Shown piece after piece: positions 1 to 9,196 of a DNA stretch of 64,000 nucleotides. The stretch is from Palsa-461 sp963768185 (GTDB lineage Bacteria > Actinomycetota > Acidimicrobiia > Acidimicrobiales > RAAP-2), in NCBI GenBank assembly GCA_963768185.1, contig CAVYGS010000004.1:1054001-1118000 (forward strand), in the 5' to 3' direction. Numbering within the stretch: the first letter of the stretch is position 1; each line of letters starts with the position of its first letter. Made by a program: the position numbers and the translations under genes. The notes below the pieces were generated by a model. That model worked only from the letters and a program-made list of their open reading frames with translations, was not told the DNA's origin and did no database searches.

Positions 1-1265
1 GCGGGAGGACCTCGCCCCTTGCCTGGACGAGGCGCTCGCGCTCGCTGGCCGCCGGTTGGGCGCTCCTTGAGGTCCTGATCGTCGTGGTCGGCTTTCTGGC
101 GCACAGAGCAGCCTTCGTGTCCGCCCTTGCCTTGGTGACTTCGGCGCCGGCGATCGACCTCGTCGCTCTCTTGATGCGCCCGATCGAGGGTCGACTGGCG
201 TCGAAGTACGTGTCGGCCGCGACCGCTCGCTTGGGGGCCGTAAGTCCCCGTGTCGTCGCCATCACGGGGAGCTACGGGAAGACCTCCACCAAGAACTACA
301 TCGCCCACCTGCTCACCAGTTCACTCCGGGTCGTCGCCAGCCCCGCTTCGTTCAACAATCGTCTCGGCCTGGCCCGCGCCATCAATGAGAACCTGATCGA
401 GGGGACCGACGTCTTCGTGGCAGAGATGGGCACCTATGGGGTCGGAGAGATTGCTGAGCTCTGCTCGTGGTGTCCGCCGGAAATCGCCGTCATCACCGCC
501 ATTGGCCCCGTCCACCTGGAGCGGTTCGGCAGCGAAGAGAAGATTCTTCGGGCCAAGTCCGAGATCACCGCCCGGGCGGCGACCGTCGTGTTGAACGTCG
601 ACGATGAGCGGCTCCGCGGACTCGCCGACCAGCTGGAGCGCGAAGAGGTTCATCCACGCGTGGTGCGCTGCTCTGTTGTGAGTCCGGGTGGCCACGTCAA
701 CCTGACTGAACAAGACGGGCAATTCGAGATCTCGATCGGTGGGGAACGCGCCGGTGTTGTCGCCCTACCGGCGGGAGTGCAGCCGACGAATGTCGCCTGC
801 GCGTTGGGTGTTGCCAGTCAGCTCGGCGTGCCGGTTTCCACGTTGGTCAATCGCTTGCGCGAGCTGCCCACCGTGCCTCATCGTCTCGCGCTCGGCACAG
901 CAGCGAGCGGTGTCGTGGTCATCGACGACACCTTCAACTCGAACCCTGCGGAGCGCGAGCTGCCCTGAGTGTCCTCGCTGGCACCACTTCTGAGCGGGCG
1001 GAGAGTCCTGGTCACGCCGGGCATCGTGGAGCTCGGTCGACGTCAGGGCGAGGAGAACCGCGCCTTCGGGAGGGCCTCCCGAGACGCGGCAACCGATCTG
1101 CTCGTCGTCGGGAGGACGAACAGTGGAGCACTCATCGAGGGTCGAGCCGAAGACGGCACCCTGAGGTTCAGGACGCGGGAAGATGCCGTCCAGTGGGTTC
1201 GGGAGAATCTGCATCGCGGCGATGCGGTCCTGTACGAGAATGATCTGCCTGACCACTACCCTTGA
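1..1265 (+). pseudogene. murF: MurF-type UDP-MurNAc-tripeptide:D-Ala-D-Ala ligase, 5' partial and frameshifted
   Basis: MurF joins D-Ala-D-Ala to the UDP-MurNAc-tripeptide in the cytoplasm, using the dipeptide made by the Ddl encoded next to it. The frame is open to the left edge, so the true start lies outside the window. The visible N-terminus has hydrophobic stretches (bases ~60-180), as in membrane-anchored MurF variants of some Actinomycetota. The Mur P-loop GSYGKTSTK (~267-293) and DDTFNSNP (~926-949) are clear. A TGA at 966-968 closes this frame. The expected continuation GARAALSVLAG reads in the next frame from base 950, and the original frame resumes near 1005 with LVTPGIVELG. One missing base and one extra base, about 55 nt apart, therefore explain the break. 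The C-terminal ligase domain ends at 1265. Family assignment is firm. Whether the gene is really broken or the sequence is wrong is open. Confidence 0.8.
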
Positions 1266-1309
1266 GCGGTCGAAGCGAATCAGCTCGCATCTGGAGTGGA
1301 GTAAGACGT

Positions 1310-2425
1310 TTGCCTGAAGTTGGTGTCATCTTTGGGGGTCCCTCACCCGAACACGACGTCAGCGTCCTGACCGGGTTGCAGGCTGCTCGCGAGCTCTCCC
1401 ATTCATCGGACCATCGAGTACGTGGTCTCTTCTGGTCCAAGTCGGGGGATTGGTTTGAGGTCGATCCGGGGCTCGAAGCCGCGGACTACATCGACGGGAG
1501 ACCCAGTTCGGCGGTGCCCATCCAACTCGTCCTCGGCCATGCGGGAGGTTTCGTTACCGAAGGGCGTCGAGCGAAGCCAATCTCTGTCGATGTCGCGTTG
1601 GTTTGCTGTCACGGTGGCCCGGGCGAAGATGGATCACTGCAGGGAGCGTTGGATCTGGCTGGAATGCGTCATGCGGGGCCATCGGTGGCCGGCGCCGCGC
1701 TCGGAATGGACAAGCTCGCCTTCAGCGCGCTTGCAATGGCTGCTGGAGTTGCCGCGCTTCCCCGAGTCCTCCTCCATCCTGAGCGTGAGATCGGGTTCCC
1801 CGGTCCCTACATTGTCAAGCCACGTTTCGGTGGCTCCTCGTTGGGGATCGAGGTCGTTTCGGATCAAACAACGGCTCTGACACTCCTAAAGACGAGTCCT
1901 CATTTGGCGAGAGGCGCAGTCGTGGAACCGTACAGGCCAGAAGTATTCGATCTCGAGATCGCAGTCCGTTCGTGGCCCACCATCCAACTGTCCGCCATAG
2001 CGCGTCCACTCAAGATTGAGCCAGAAGGTGTCAGCAGGGACGGACAAATCCTCGGATATCGCGACAAGTACGCGGGCGGCGAGGGGATGGTGAGCGCACC
2101 CCGGGAGCTTCCGGCAAGTATCTCCAGAGCCGCGGCATCTGCTGTCTCTGACGCGTCAAAAGAGTTGGCTCGGCTTGGAGATCTGCGAGGCATCACCAGA
2201 ATTGACTTCCTCTCGGACGGCACCGATGTCTGGGTGAATGAAATGAACACAGTTCCCGGCTCGCTGGCCCGCTATCTCTGGATCGACCCGCCGCTTTCGT
2301 TTGGGGCCCTGCTTCGGGACCTGATTGATGAGGCTCATCAGCGGCCTTCGCGCTCCTGGCAGTCATCAGGAGCGGACGGTTCCATCCTCAAGGGGGCATC
2401 GTCTATTGCCGCAAAGCTCGCTTAG
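1310..2425 (+). CDS. ddl: D-alanine--D-alanine ligase
   Basis: ATP-grasp ligase that makes D-Ala-D-Ala for peptidoglycan, acting just before MurF. Visible family motifs are the N-terminal FGGPSPEHDVS, HGGPGEDGSLQGAL near residue 100, the YIVKPRFGGSSLG ATP-grasp segment, and RIDFLSDG followed by NEMNTVPGSL, which carries the metal ligands. The length (371 aa) fits the family. I chose the TTG at 1310 because GGAG at 1298-1301 sits 8 nt upstream. A TTG at 1262 that overlaps the murF stop (TTGA) is the alternative and would add 16 residues. The overlap or near-overlap with murF indicates one transcript. No frameshift is seen, in contrast to both neighbours. Confidence 0.93.
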   Translation: MPEVGVIFGGPSPEHDVSVLTGLQAARELSHSSDHRVRGLFWSKSGDWFEVDPGLEAADYIDGRPSSAVPIQLVLGHAGGFVTEGRRAKPISVDVALVCCHGGPGEDGSLQGALDLAGMRHAGPSVAGAALGMDKLAFSALAMAAGVAALPRVLLHPEREIGFPGPYIVKPRFGGSSLGIEVVSDQTTALTLLKTSPHLARGAVVEPYRPEVFDLEIAVRSWPTIQLSAIARPLKIEPEGVSRDGQILGYRDKYAGGEGMVSAPRELPASISRAAASAVSDASKELARLGDLRGITRIDFLSDGTDVWVNEMNTVPGSLARYLWIDPPLSFGALLRDLIDEAHQRPSRSWQSSGADGSILKGASSIAAKLA

Positions 2426-2582
2426 TGGTTGACATGTGGAGCGCCGATGACTGCCGATCTGATGGCGTACGATTCGGGAGCGAGAGAAATGCCATTCTGG
2501 AGTCACTTCTCGCTGGGGGTATCTCCGTTGCGTAGCGAGCTGTGAGTGATGGTGGGTGGTCGAGACAGCCAACGCGGATGCA

Positions 2583-4753
2583 CTATTTGGGGGCCGATGG
2601 AATGTACAAACGCTCCAAGTGGTATTGCCTAGCCGCGTGCCTTTTGATTTTGGTAGAGGCGCACCACCAGGGTCGAGTTCTCTCATTCGTCGGACACACT
2701 CGCTCCACTCTTTGTGTAGGCGAGTCTGATCTCCTGACGCAGCAGCGGCCGTCATCGCAGCTCGACTGAGGGGTTCGCTATACGGGTCGACAAGGCGAGA
2801 CTCGATCCAACAGCCGTGTGGTTATCTCGAAGAACTCGTAGGAGATAGCCAGTTCAACCGCCTTACAGGCTGCTTCTACGACCGCAGTCATAATCCGGGC
2901 CTCATGTCCTTCGCTCGCCACCATGAATAGCCCGACAGGACTCCAGCCAGCGGTTCCCCGCTGATCAGGTCTAGCCCACTTCTATAGAAGGCCAGTCTCG
3001 CTTCGGGCGACTCCGTCCTCCTCGCAAGCTCAAACAGATCTGAGCGCCCGGACCACGTCAACTCCCACAAGCGCCGACAGCCTGTAGTGGCCATGGCGTG
3101 AGGCATTCGGGAGATATGGCGAACCCGCGGGGTCAAGGCCGAGAGCCTGTTGCGCGGCACGAACTGTGTTGAAAAGCGTCTTGGCAGCGGCGTCGGCGTC
3201 CGGGGTTCCAAGGACACGAGTCCTCAAGCGGTCCCCGCTCACCGGGTCGGCTGGTGAATTGCGGGATATGCAAGAAGCTCGACTACACGCCGTGCCCGCT
3301 TGGGTGGAAGCGGATTAGGGAGGCCTTCGATCCAGGGCATTGAGGATAGAAGCTTCACTTCCACGTGACCACTGAACGGTTGTTCTGGGTGAGTAGCGGA
3401 CAACCGGACCAGCGGGAATTGGTTCACCAAGGACGCGACTTTGTGCGGGTTCCTGGGAACGTTGGCGGAATGGGGACAATGTCACCCCTTGCGGGTGGAT
3501 CGTCGCTGCGTGCTCGTCGATCACGATCGTCAAATCGGCTTTGTCGGTCTGACGAGTTGTTATTTGGGCTCCGTGGGTATCCGAGCTTGCTCCGGCCCAG
3601 GTAAGTAAGACTCGACCCGCGTCTGAGCGTGCTCGAACAGGCTCAGACCACTGCTGCGATAGATCGGCGCTACAAAGAGTAACTACGAGCTCGTCGGCAC
3701 GAGGACCGAGGACCGCGACCGAGTCACGCCAATACAACCCCCAGAGTTCGATTGGCCGGCGCCGACTGGAACGACGATTCGGGAGGCCGAGGGACCACTT
3801 GCGGACCCTGCGATAGCTGGTCGTCGCGACCTCTTTGCGCATCATCCAAGATGTGCCGTTTGACTCCAGGGTCAGGCCGATTGGAGCCCAATCGACTCTG
3901 GATCCCAAGAAGAACTCGAAGCCTTCCGGCCCCACCCTGACGAGGCGAATCGATGGAACCAACGGCCCACTGTCCGCCAGCAGTGCGTCGATAGCGACTG
4001 CAGCTGACTGGAACACCCGATCGTCCGGGACCCATGGTTCGAGCCCATCTCTCGTTCGATTGTTCTTTCGCTGACGCAACCAGAGTTGCCGACCAATGGC
4101 AACGGTGCCCAGGCAACAGAGTCCAACTGTCGCGAGGTCGGATATAAGGCTTGCGGTGTTGATAGACGCGATGGGAGGAGACGGCTCATCGACAGTGCGC
4201 TTCCGATCGGCAAATCGGTGATCGGTCGTTACGGTTACCGATCTCTTGAGGGTCGGTAAGGAGCTTTCGCCTCCCGTGCGTCGCTCAACGCCAGCGAATG
4301 GCGCGGTGGTCCAACCGATTGTCGACGATTGGATTTTGTGCACCACGGTGATGGAGGCGCGTGTTTCACAATTCCCCAGACGTTGCTGCGGCGGCCACAG
4401 ACCGTACTCCGAATACCGAACTCAATGAGAGGAGCGCCAGTGTGATCATCACCGCGGCCCGATCGACCCAGCGTTCAGCCAACCAGGGCGAGATGTCTGC
4501 TGTTTTCAGACGCCAAATCACGCGTCGAACTATCGGGTAGACGCATCCAATCCAGCAGATCCATGATGAGAGGACAGCGCAGTTAAGTACCCAGCGTAGG
4601 GAGAGCCAAGGTCCGTCAATGAGAGGCCACAGAAGGTAACCCAAGAGTCAGGAGTGCTACGGGTGTCACCACAAGCAGCGTGATGACCGCGGCTCCGTGA
4701 ACCGAGTTATGGAATTGCCTAGGTTGTTTGCCCCGTGGCCCAGGAAGAGTCAA
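2583..4753 (-). pseudogene. BTAD-domain (SARP-like) regulator with N-terminal membrane segments, multiply frameshifted
   Basis: Product of the actinobacterial membrane-anchored BTAD regulator type: N-terminal hydrophobic helices, a long middle region, then a winged-helix/BTAD signalling domain. Fragments found in order on the minus strand are hydrophobic AAVITLLVVTPVALLTLG (~4700), WLAERWVDRAAVMITLALLS (~4450), VEVKLLSSMPWIEGL (~3360), SGDRLRTRVLGTPDADAAAK (~3240-3180), LAFYRSGLDLISGEPL (~2980), EGHEARIMTAVVEAACKA (~2900), VDPYSEPLSRAAM (~2780) and WSECVRRMRELDPGG (~2690), with a plausible end at 2583. Joining them needs about eight frame changes in 2.2 kb. The TTG at 4753 overlaps the stop of the upstream gene, so the ancestral operon was translationally coupled. 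I saw no LysM domain. The parts are recognisable with good confidence, but the exact ends are inferred. Confidence 0.65.
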
Positions 4754-5389
4754 GGTTCCAGAACGTTCAACGTATAGGGAACCGGTTCCAATACAGGCAA
4801 CTGTTCATACAACCGGATAGTGCATGGTGTATTGACGGCAGATACGGAAACCCGTACGGCAGCGGTGCCGAACATCGTTTGACTCGAAGATGAACATGCG
4901 ATCGAAAGCTCCAGTGAGGCACCGGTTGACCACATGTGAGGCGGTAACCACTCCAGCCGCTGCGGGCACAGCGATGAAGCTCTCTATTTCCGGATAGCTC
5001 AAGTACCCATAGAGCGTCTCCGTACCCGACGTCGGGGCCGCTACCGGCTCTGTGGTTCGACCCCCCGGGCTAGCGGAAGACGTCGACGGACTCGGTGAAT
5101 TTTGGGTTGCGGGTCCCGTCATCGACTTTTGATTCGACGCGCTCTGATCGAGGGGTGCGTGGCTGCTGGACTGCCCGTTCACTTTCGATGAGTGGAGAGG
5201 CAGGTTCGGAGCGCTTCGGGTGTCTCGGTTGGTGGGGACGACCGGAAGGGCGATGACGGTCGCGAAGGGACGATTCACCAAGAGGGCGAGGCCACTGCGA
5301 CCACGGCCAAAGTGATCTTGAGCAGGATCCATCCTTGTAGACCGGCTATGAAATCAACGATTGGTATGTGGGCGTCGACCGGATGGCAT
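4750..5389 (-). pseudogene. Hypothetical single-pass membrane/exported protein, frameshifted
   Basis: I do not recognise the family. The start ATG at 5389 overlaps the stop of the upstream gene (TGATG). The first 11 codons run into a stop, but the next frame reads a good transmembrane helix (GWILLKITLAVVAVA). The first frame then resumes with LALLVNRPFATVIALPVVP, followed by a Ser/Pro/Thr-rich linker and SYPEIESFIAVPAAAGVV. A third shift leads to the C-terminus SIACSSSSQTMFGTAAVRVS and the stop at 4750. At least three indels are needed. The first two compensate each other, as in murF. The layout (helix, low-complexity linker, extracellular domain) suggests a surface protein made together with the BTAD regulator. 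Confidence 0.5.
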
Positions 5390-6242
5390 CAGGCGTTGAT
5401 TGTCACTTCAGGTTCTGCGCAGAGCTGCTGTTCCGCTCGCTTCTTTCGGTCCGCAAGGAAGCGCCGACTTCGCCCGGTCATTCTTGCCATTTCCGTCATT
5501 GAGAGCCCTAGAACTCGGAGCCCGTAAAGGACCGCCGTGTCAGTGGGATCTAGCTGACTATGGGAGAGATCTGGATCGCCCTCGCTAAGACCTCCAGGTC
5601 ACTAAGTCCCGAGTAGGTGCTCACTGTCAACTGCCGCTCTAGATCCGAACCGAGCGGGCGTTCCCTCGCAGTCCGACCACCGACTACCTGGCGCCGCATT
5701 CGACATCGGACCGCCGACAGGAGATCGAAAAGGGCATAGGGCCGGTCATCACCTCTCCAATCATTGATCACCTCCCATGCCGTCGTAAGGAGATCTGAGA
5801 AGAACGTTCCACCATCTGGCCACTCGCCCCCCGAACCCGAAGACAGACGACGAGCAACGGTGACGAGGTCGGGGAGAATCGCCTGAAGGATCGACCTTGG
5901 GATTAGGGGGCGGAGCGATCCGGATCGCAACATCGCCTGCAGCACCCCCGGTGCCCATGTTCCCCCTTGATCGCCGATGGCCCCCCTGAGCATCGCGACG
6001 AGTTCATGGAGGTCGCGGGCGCCTGTCGAGGCGACGGCGGACTCCTGCAACGCGAGCAGTGTAAGGACTCGCTCCGATTCGGCCCCGCGGCCGACCGCTT
6101 CCCAGTCGATCGTCAGCTGGTCGATCGGTTGAAAGTGCTCACGCATGGTCGGATGGTGAAAAGCACTGTTCCCCCATACCTCCCACCACGGATCGAAGCC
6201 GGAGTAGAGTCTAGAACTGTTGCTGGGAATCTCTTGCGTCAC
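5389..6242 (-). pseudogene. Sigma-like helix-turn-helix protein, one frameshift
   Basis: First gene of the minus-strand operon. Residues 1-230 include an alpha-helical core (AFHHPTMREHFQPID, LPDLVTVARRLSSG, LFDLLSAVRCRMRRQ) of the kind found in actinobacterial genes next to BTAD regulators. The frame stops at 5550. The next frame continues as SQLDPTDTAVLYGLRVLGLS and then MTEMARMTGRSRRFLADRKK, a sigma region 4-like helix-turn-helix, ending at TGA 5389-5391. The span of 854 nt is one base short of 285 codons, so a single lost base near 5552 explains it. Function is inferred as transcriptional control of the operon. Confidence 0.6.
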
Positions 6243-6281
6243 TTATAAAGCTGGGAGCATCCGCAGTAAGCGTGACCTGGC

Positions 6282-6671
6282 ATGAATATCGAAGAGTTCT
6301 ACGATGCCGATGAGCGACGTCGGGAATCGCCCGAGGTGGAGCTTGGAACCGAGTGGCGCGACGCTAAGGGCGTTCGCTACGAACTCAACTGGGTGCAAGA
6401 CACTGGCGAGCTTTACGTCATGGTGGAGCCACCCCCTCCTGAGTGGGAGGGCCCGTTCGGGGACATCCATGTTCGGACCGGCGACAATGCCCCGGTGACC
6501 GGGATGTCCGTGTTTGTGGTCGCGCATATCCAGTCTCATAAGGAGCTCGAACGGGTTCTGAGTGGCTGGCAGGGGGCCATGGCGGAACCCGATGGCGTGA
6601 GTTGGCTCGCGGGTCGGCTGTCCTCGGAGGGCGTTGCCGATCCCGGGTGGACCGGCGAGCCACCGAGTTGA
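6282..6671 (+). CDS. Conserved hypothetical protein (129 aa)
   Basis: An acidic soluble protein without signal peptide or membrane helix. It reads as an intact gene: it starts at ATG 6282 shortly after the divergent start at 6242, and has good high-GC codon structure throughout. Recognisable stretches are EVELGTEWRDAKGVRYELNW and LERVLSGWQGAMAEPDG. It resembles small actinobacterial proteins of unknown function. I know of no catalytic motif and assign no role. It ends 15 bases before the convergent CHAP gene. Confidence 0.7.
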   Translation: MNIEEFYDADERRRESPEVELGTEWRDAKGVRYELNWVQDTGELYVMVEPPPPEWEGPFGDIHVRTGDNAPVTGMSVFVVAHIQSHKELERVLSGWQGAMAEPDGVSWLAGRLSSEGVADPGWTGEPPS

Positions 6672-6686
6672 CGACGGAGTGCCGGG

Positions 6687-7373
6687 TTACGGCGAGACGT
6701 ATCCCGAAATGCGGGCTCGGTGCGCGCCGGTGTCTGCGAAGAACTGATCGGTTCCGGTCTCGACGACGCTGAACCCGGTGCGGTCACCGTCGCCGTTGAC
6801 CACGTCGGGGCCGCGTTCTCCTGGAGAGACCGAAGTCACGACAGCAACGTGCACCGCGGTCAACGCGGCGACGTCCAACCCGTAGACGGCGACGTCTCCC
6901 GGTTGGGGCCGGTAGGTCGATCGGTAGGGATGCCAGGCCCCGTGGGCGACGCCCCACTCGTAGAAGCTGGCGGAGGACGAGTTGATGTCCCCGTTGATGA
7001 ACTGGTACGTGAAGGACACACCGGCTTCATGCCACACCCAAGCGGCGAAATCGGCACACCACTCCTCGTCCCGGTTGCTGTTCCCGCAGTCGGCTGCCCC
7101 CGAGTACCAGAACGCGCTGTAGCGGTTGCAGTATGTATCTGCCGGGTCGGTTCGGTATCCGAGCTGGCTCTCGGCGATCGAGACGATCCGGTTCTGCAGG
7201 GGTGTCAGCGGGGGGGCGCTGTGGCCGAGCCCAACGAGGTCTGGATCGAGGATAAGCAGAGCGGCGACAAGCGCCAGGCCGATCACCAGAAGCGTGCGAC
7301 GGATCCGGATTCGCTGCCGCCGTGACCGTCGGGGGCGTCCATAAGGGACAACTCTCCGCTCAAGCGACTGCAT
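6687..7373 (-). CDS. Exported/anchored CHAP-domain amidase or peptidase
   Basis: Likely a peptidoglycan amidase/endopeptidase working outside the membrane. After an Arg-rich N-terminus comes a membrane segment (TLLVIGLALVAALLIL). The CHAP domain then shows ADTYCNRYSAFW, the catalytic-Cys segment EEWCADFAAWVWHEAGV and the His segment AVHVAVVTSV, ending with AHRARISGYVSP. I chose the internal ATG at 7373 (MQSLERR) over 7418, since the extra 15 residues upstream look unlike a signal region. The single hydrophobic segment could be a signal anchor. It may act in wall turnover. The partner protein is unknown. Confidence 0.8.
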   Translation of the reverse strand: MQSLERRVVPYGRPRRSRRQRIRIRRTLLVIGLALVAALLILDPDLVGLGHSAPPLTPLQNRIVSIAESQLGYRTDPADTYCNRYSAFWYSGAADCGNSNRDEEWCADFAAWVWHEAGVSFTYQFINGDINSSSASFYEWGVAHGAWHPYRSTYRPQPGDVAVYGLDVAALTAVHVAVVTSVSPGERGPDVVNGDGDRTGFSVVETGTDQFFADTGAHRARISGYVSP

Positions 7374-7463
7374 TACTCGACTCCCGACAAGAGATATCGG
7401 TCGCGGCGACCACCGCAAGTCACAAGATTACCGACGCTTGCCGCAGAAACGCCGGACGCCCTC

Positions 7464-7844
7464 TCAACTGGGAGCGTTAGGAACCTCGGGGTTCGAACTG
7501 GTCGCGACAGCACACTGAGCGCGCAGGGCGGCGATGAGATGAGCCTCGTCCACCTGCCCCATCTCGTTGAGCGTCGTCATCAACGCGTTCCATTGGCCAT
7601 CGGACGAGGTGGCAGCTGCGGCCAGGGGTTCAGCCTGGGTGAGATCGTTCGTGGCTGTCTGCAAATCTCGACTCTTCGTCGCAGGGTTAGAGGCGCTTCT
7701 CGATGCTTCGTAAGCCACGATCGACGAGTGGACCTTGGCGCACGCCTCGCGAGCCAATGCGGTTCCCGATTGTGAACTGCACGCAGAGAAACCGATGGAC
7801 GAAACGGTGATTGCCGCCGGGAGTACTAGTGCCCGCAGCTTCAC
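7464..7844 (-). CDS. Putative lipoprotein (126 aa)
   Basis: The N-terminus is a lipoprotein signal: MKLR, a hydrophobic run, and the lipobox-like IGFSAC, with lipid attachment predicted at that Cys (about residue 21). The mature part is a small helical domain rich in Ala, Thr and Ser with two further Cys residues (REACAKVHSS and LRAQCAVATS) that could form a disulphide. I do not recognise the family. It follows the 7849-8427 gene by only four bases and may be co-transcribed with it. Confidence 0.7.
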   Translation of the reverse strand: MKLRALVLPAAITVSSIGFSACSSQSGTALAREACAKVHSSIVAYEASRSASNPATKSRDLQTATNDLTQAEPLAAAATSSDGQWNALMTTLNEMGQVDEAHLIAALRAQCAVATSSNPEVPNAPS

Positions 7845-7848
7845 TCGA

Positions 7849-8427
7849 CTAGCCGAGCCAGCCGCCCGCCGCTTCCAGCAGGAAGCGGCTCACTGCAAGA
7901 CTGCGGTCAAAGACTTCACAGAGCAGTTCCTCGCCCGCGAGCACTTTGGCAAGAGAAACCTGGTGCTTCGCGACAACACCCAGACGGCGTTCCGGTCCAT
8001 CGGTTGCCGAAGCGAATGAGTCGATGGCTGACACCTCGAGTGGAAGTTCCATGCCTCCGACCCCGGCGAGGTCGATCGCAAGGCGCAGCAGATCGGGCCC
8101 GTTTGGGAGTGGGGGGAGGGCCCAGGTGAACGTCAAGGGAAAGTGAAACTCATCACTCGGTTCCTCGTCGTCCGCCAGGGCGAGAACCGCGTCCTCGAAC
8201 GAGAGGAGCACTCGGGGATCGACCTCCAGGGCGAGGTGGAGGTCGAGCGGTCCGCCGCAACCCTCCTCGGGGTGCAGGTCCACCTCCCAGACCTGTCGGA
8301 GGGAGTACGTCTCGACGAAGTGTCTCTCGTCGTGGACGTGGAATCCGTGGTCGACCGAGTGGTCCTTCAGATCGGCCACGTAGCCGGCAACGTCAATAGC
8401 CGCCACCACCGGGAGCCTAGTGGGCAT
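7849..8427 (-). CDS. Conserved hypothetical protein (192 aa)
   Basis: Soluble protein without signal or membrane segment. It contains VVAAIDVAGYVADLKDHSVD, then LHLALEVDPRVLLSFEDAVL and a Pro-rich strand FTWALPPLPNGPD. The composition suggests a beta-rich domain of a type seen in actinobacterial hypothetical proteins. No function is assigned. Its start overlaps by 8 bp the longest reading of the divergent phosphatase gene, so one of the two starts is probably further in. The lipoprotein gene lies immediately downstream. Confidence 0.7.
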   Translation of the reverse strand: MPTRLPVVAAIDVAGYVADLKDHSVDHGFHVHDERHFVETYSLRQVWEVDLHPEEGCGGPLDLHLALEVDPRVLLSFEDAVLALADDEEPSDEFHFPLTFTWALPPLPNGPDLLRLAIDLAGVGGMELPLEVSAIDSFASATDGPERRLGVVAKHQVSLAKVLAGEELLCEVFDRSLAVSRFLLEAAGGWLG

Positions 8428-9196
8428 CCGACTGGACTTACCCGGCCGCTATGGTCACCTTGTGGACGACTTGTCCCTGGTCGAAGTCTTATTTGACGCG
8501 TCCCGAGCCGCACGTGCGGCGCTCGATGGCCTCGACGACTGGGGACCCAACGGGCAACGTCCCGGCCAGTATCGGCTCGACGTCGTCGCCGATGAAGCGG
8601 CCGTTGCGATCCTCAGCCAGGCCGGCCTCACGGTGCTGTCGGAGGAGTCGGGGACGACCGAAGGGAGGTTGCCCCTCGTGGCGGTCCTGGACCCGATCGA
8701 CGGCTCGACGAACGCGCATCGAGGAATTGCAGCGTATTCGACGAGCATCTGCGTGTTCGACGATGTTGGCCCTCGCGTCGGGACCGTCGTGAACCACGTG
8801 ACCGGAACGCGCTACCACGCGATCCGAGCCGCCGGAGCGTGGCGCGACGGAACGGCGGTCTCGCCGTCGGGGTGCGAGGACCTTCGGCGATCGATCGTCG
8901 GTGTGTCCGGACCGGATTCGGGGCTGGGTGCGTGGCAGTTCCGGACCCTGGGGTGTGCCTCGCTCGAGCTGTGTGCCGTGGCCGAGGGGAGCTTGGACGG
9001 CTTTGTTCTGGGTCAAGGCATCACCCTGTACCCGTGGGACTACCTGGCTGGATTGCTGCTCTGTGTCGAGTCGGGCGCGACAACGGCCGAACTCGATGAC
9101 CAAGACCCTTGGGTCGCCGAGTCGGTTCCAAGACGTCCGATGGCGGCCTCGACCCCTGCGCTGCTGACGTCGCTCCGTTCAGCGATCGGTCGGTAG
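8420..9196 (+). CDS. Inositol monophosphatase family protein
   Basis: Metal-dependent sugar-phosphatase fold. The Mg-binding motif DPIDGSTN is at about residue 92, preceded by the acidic LSEESGT site. The second metal site appears as PWDYLAGLLL near residue 200. The substrate may be inositol-1-phosphate, histidinol-phosphate or a related phosphate ester, which the sequence alone does not decide. An internal GTG at 8462 would avoid the overlap with the divergent gene and is a likely alternative start. The 3' end overlaps the convergent flavoprotein gene by 18 bp. Confidence 0.88.
   Translation: MGIRLDLPGRYGHLVDDLSLVEVLFDASRAARAALDGLDDWGPNGQRPGQYRLDVVADEAAVAILSQAGLTVLSEESGTTEGRLPLVAVLDPIDGSTNAHRGIAAYSTSICVFDDVGPRVGTVVNHVTGTRYHAIRAAGAWRDGTAVSPSGCEDLRRSIVGVSGPDSGLGAWQFRTLGCASLELCAVAEGSLDGFVLGQGITLYPWDYLAGLLLCVESGATTAELDDQDPWVAESVPRRPMAASTPALLTSLRSAIGR

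Noticed and set aside
2542..2769. 75-aa plus-strand reading between ddl and the BTAD remnant
   Set aside because: It overlaps the recognisable BTAD C-terminus on the other strand and has no start signal.
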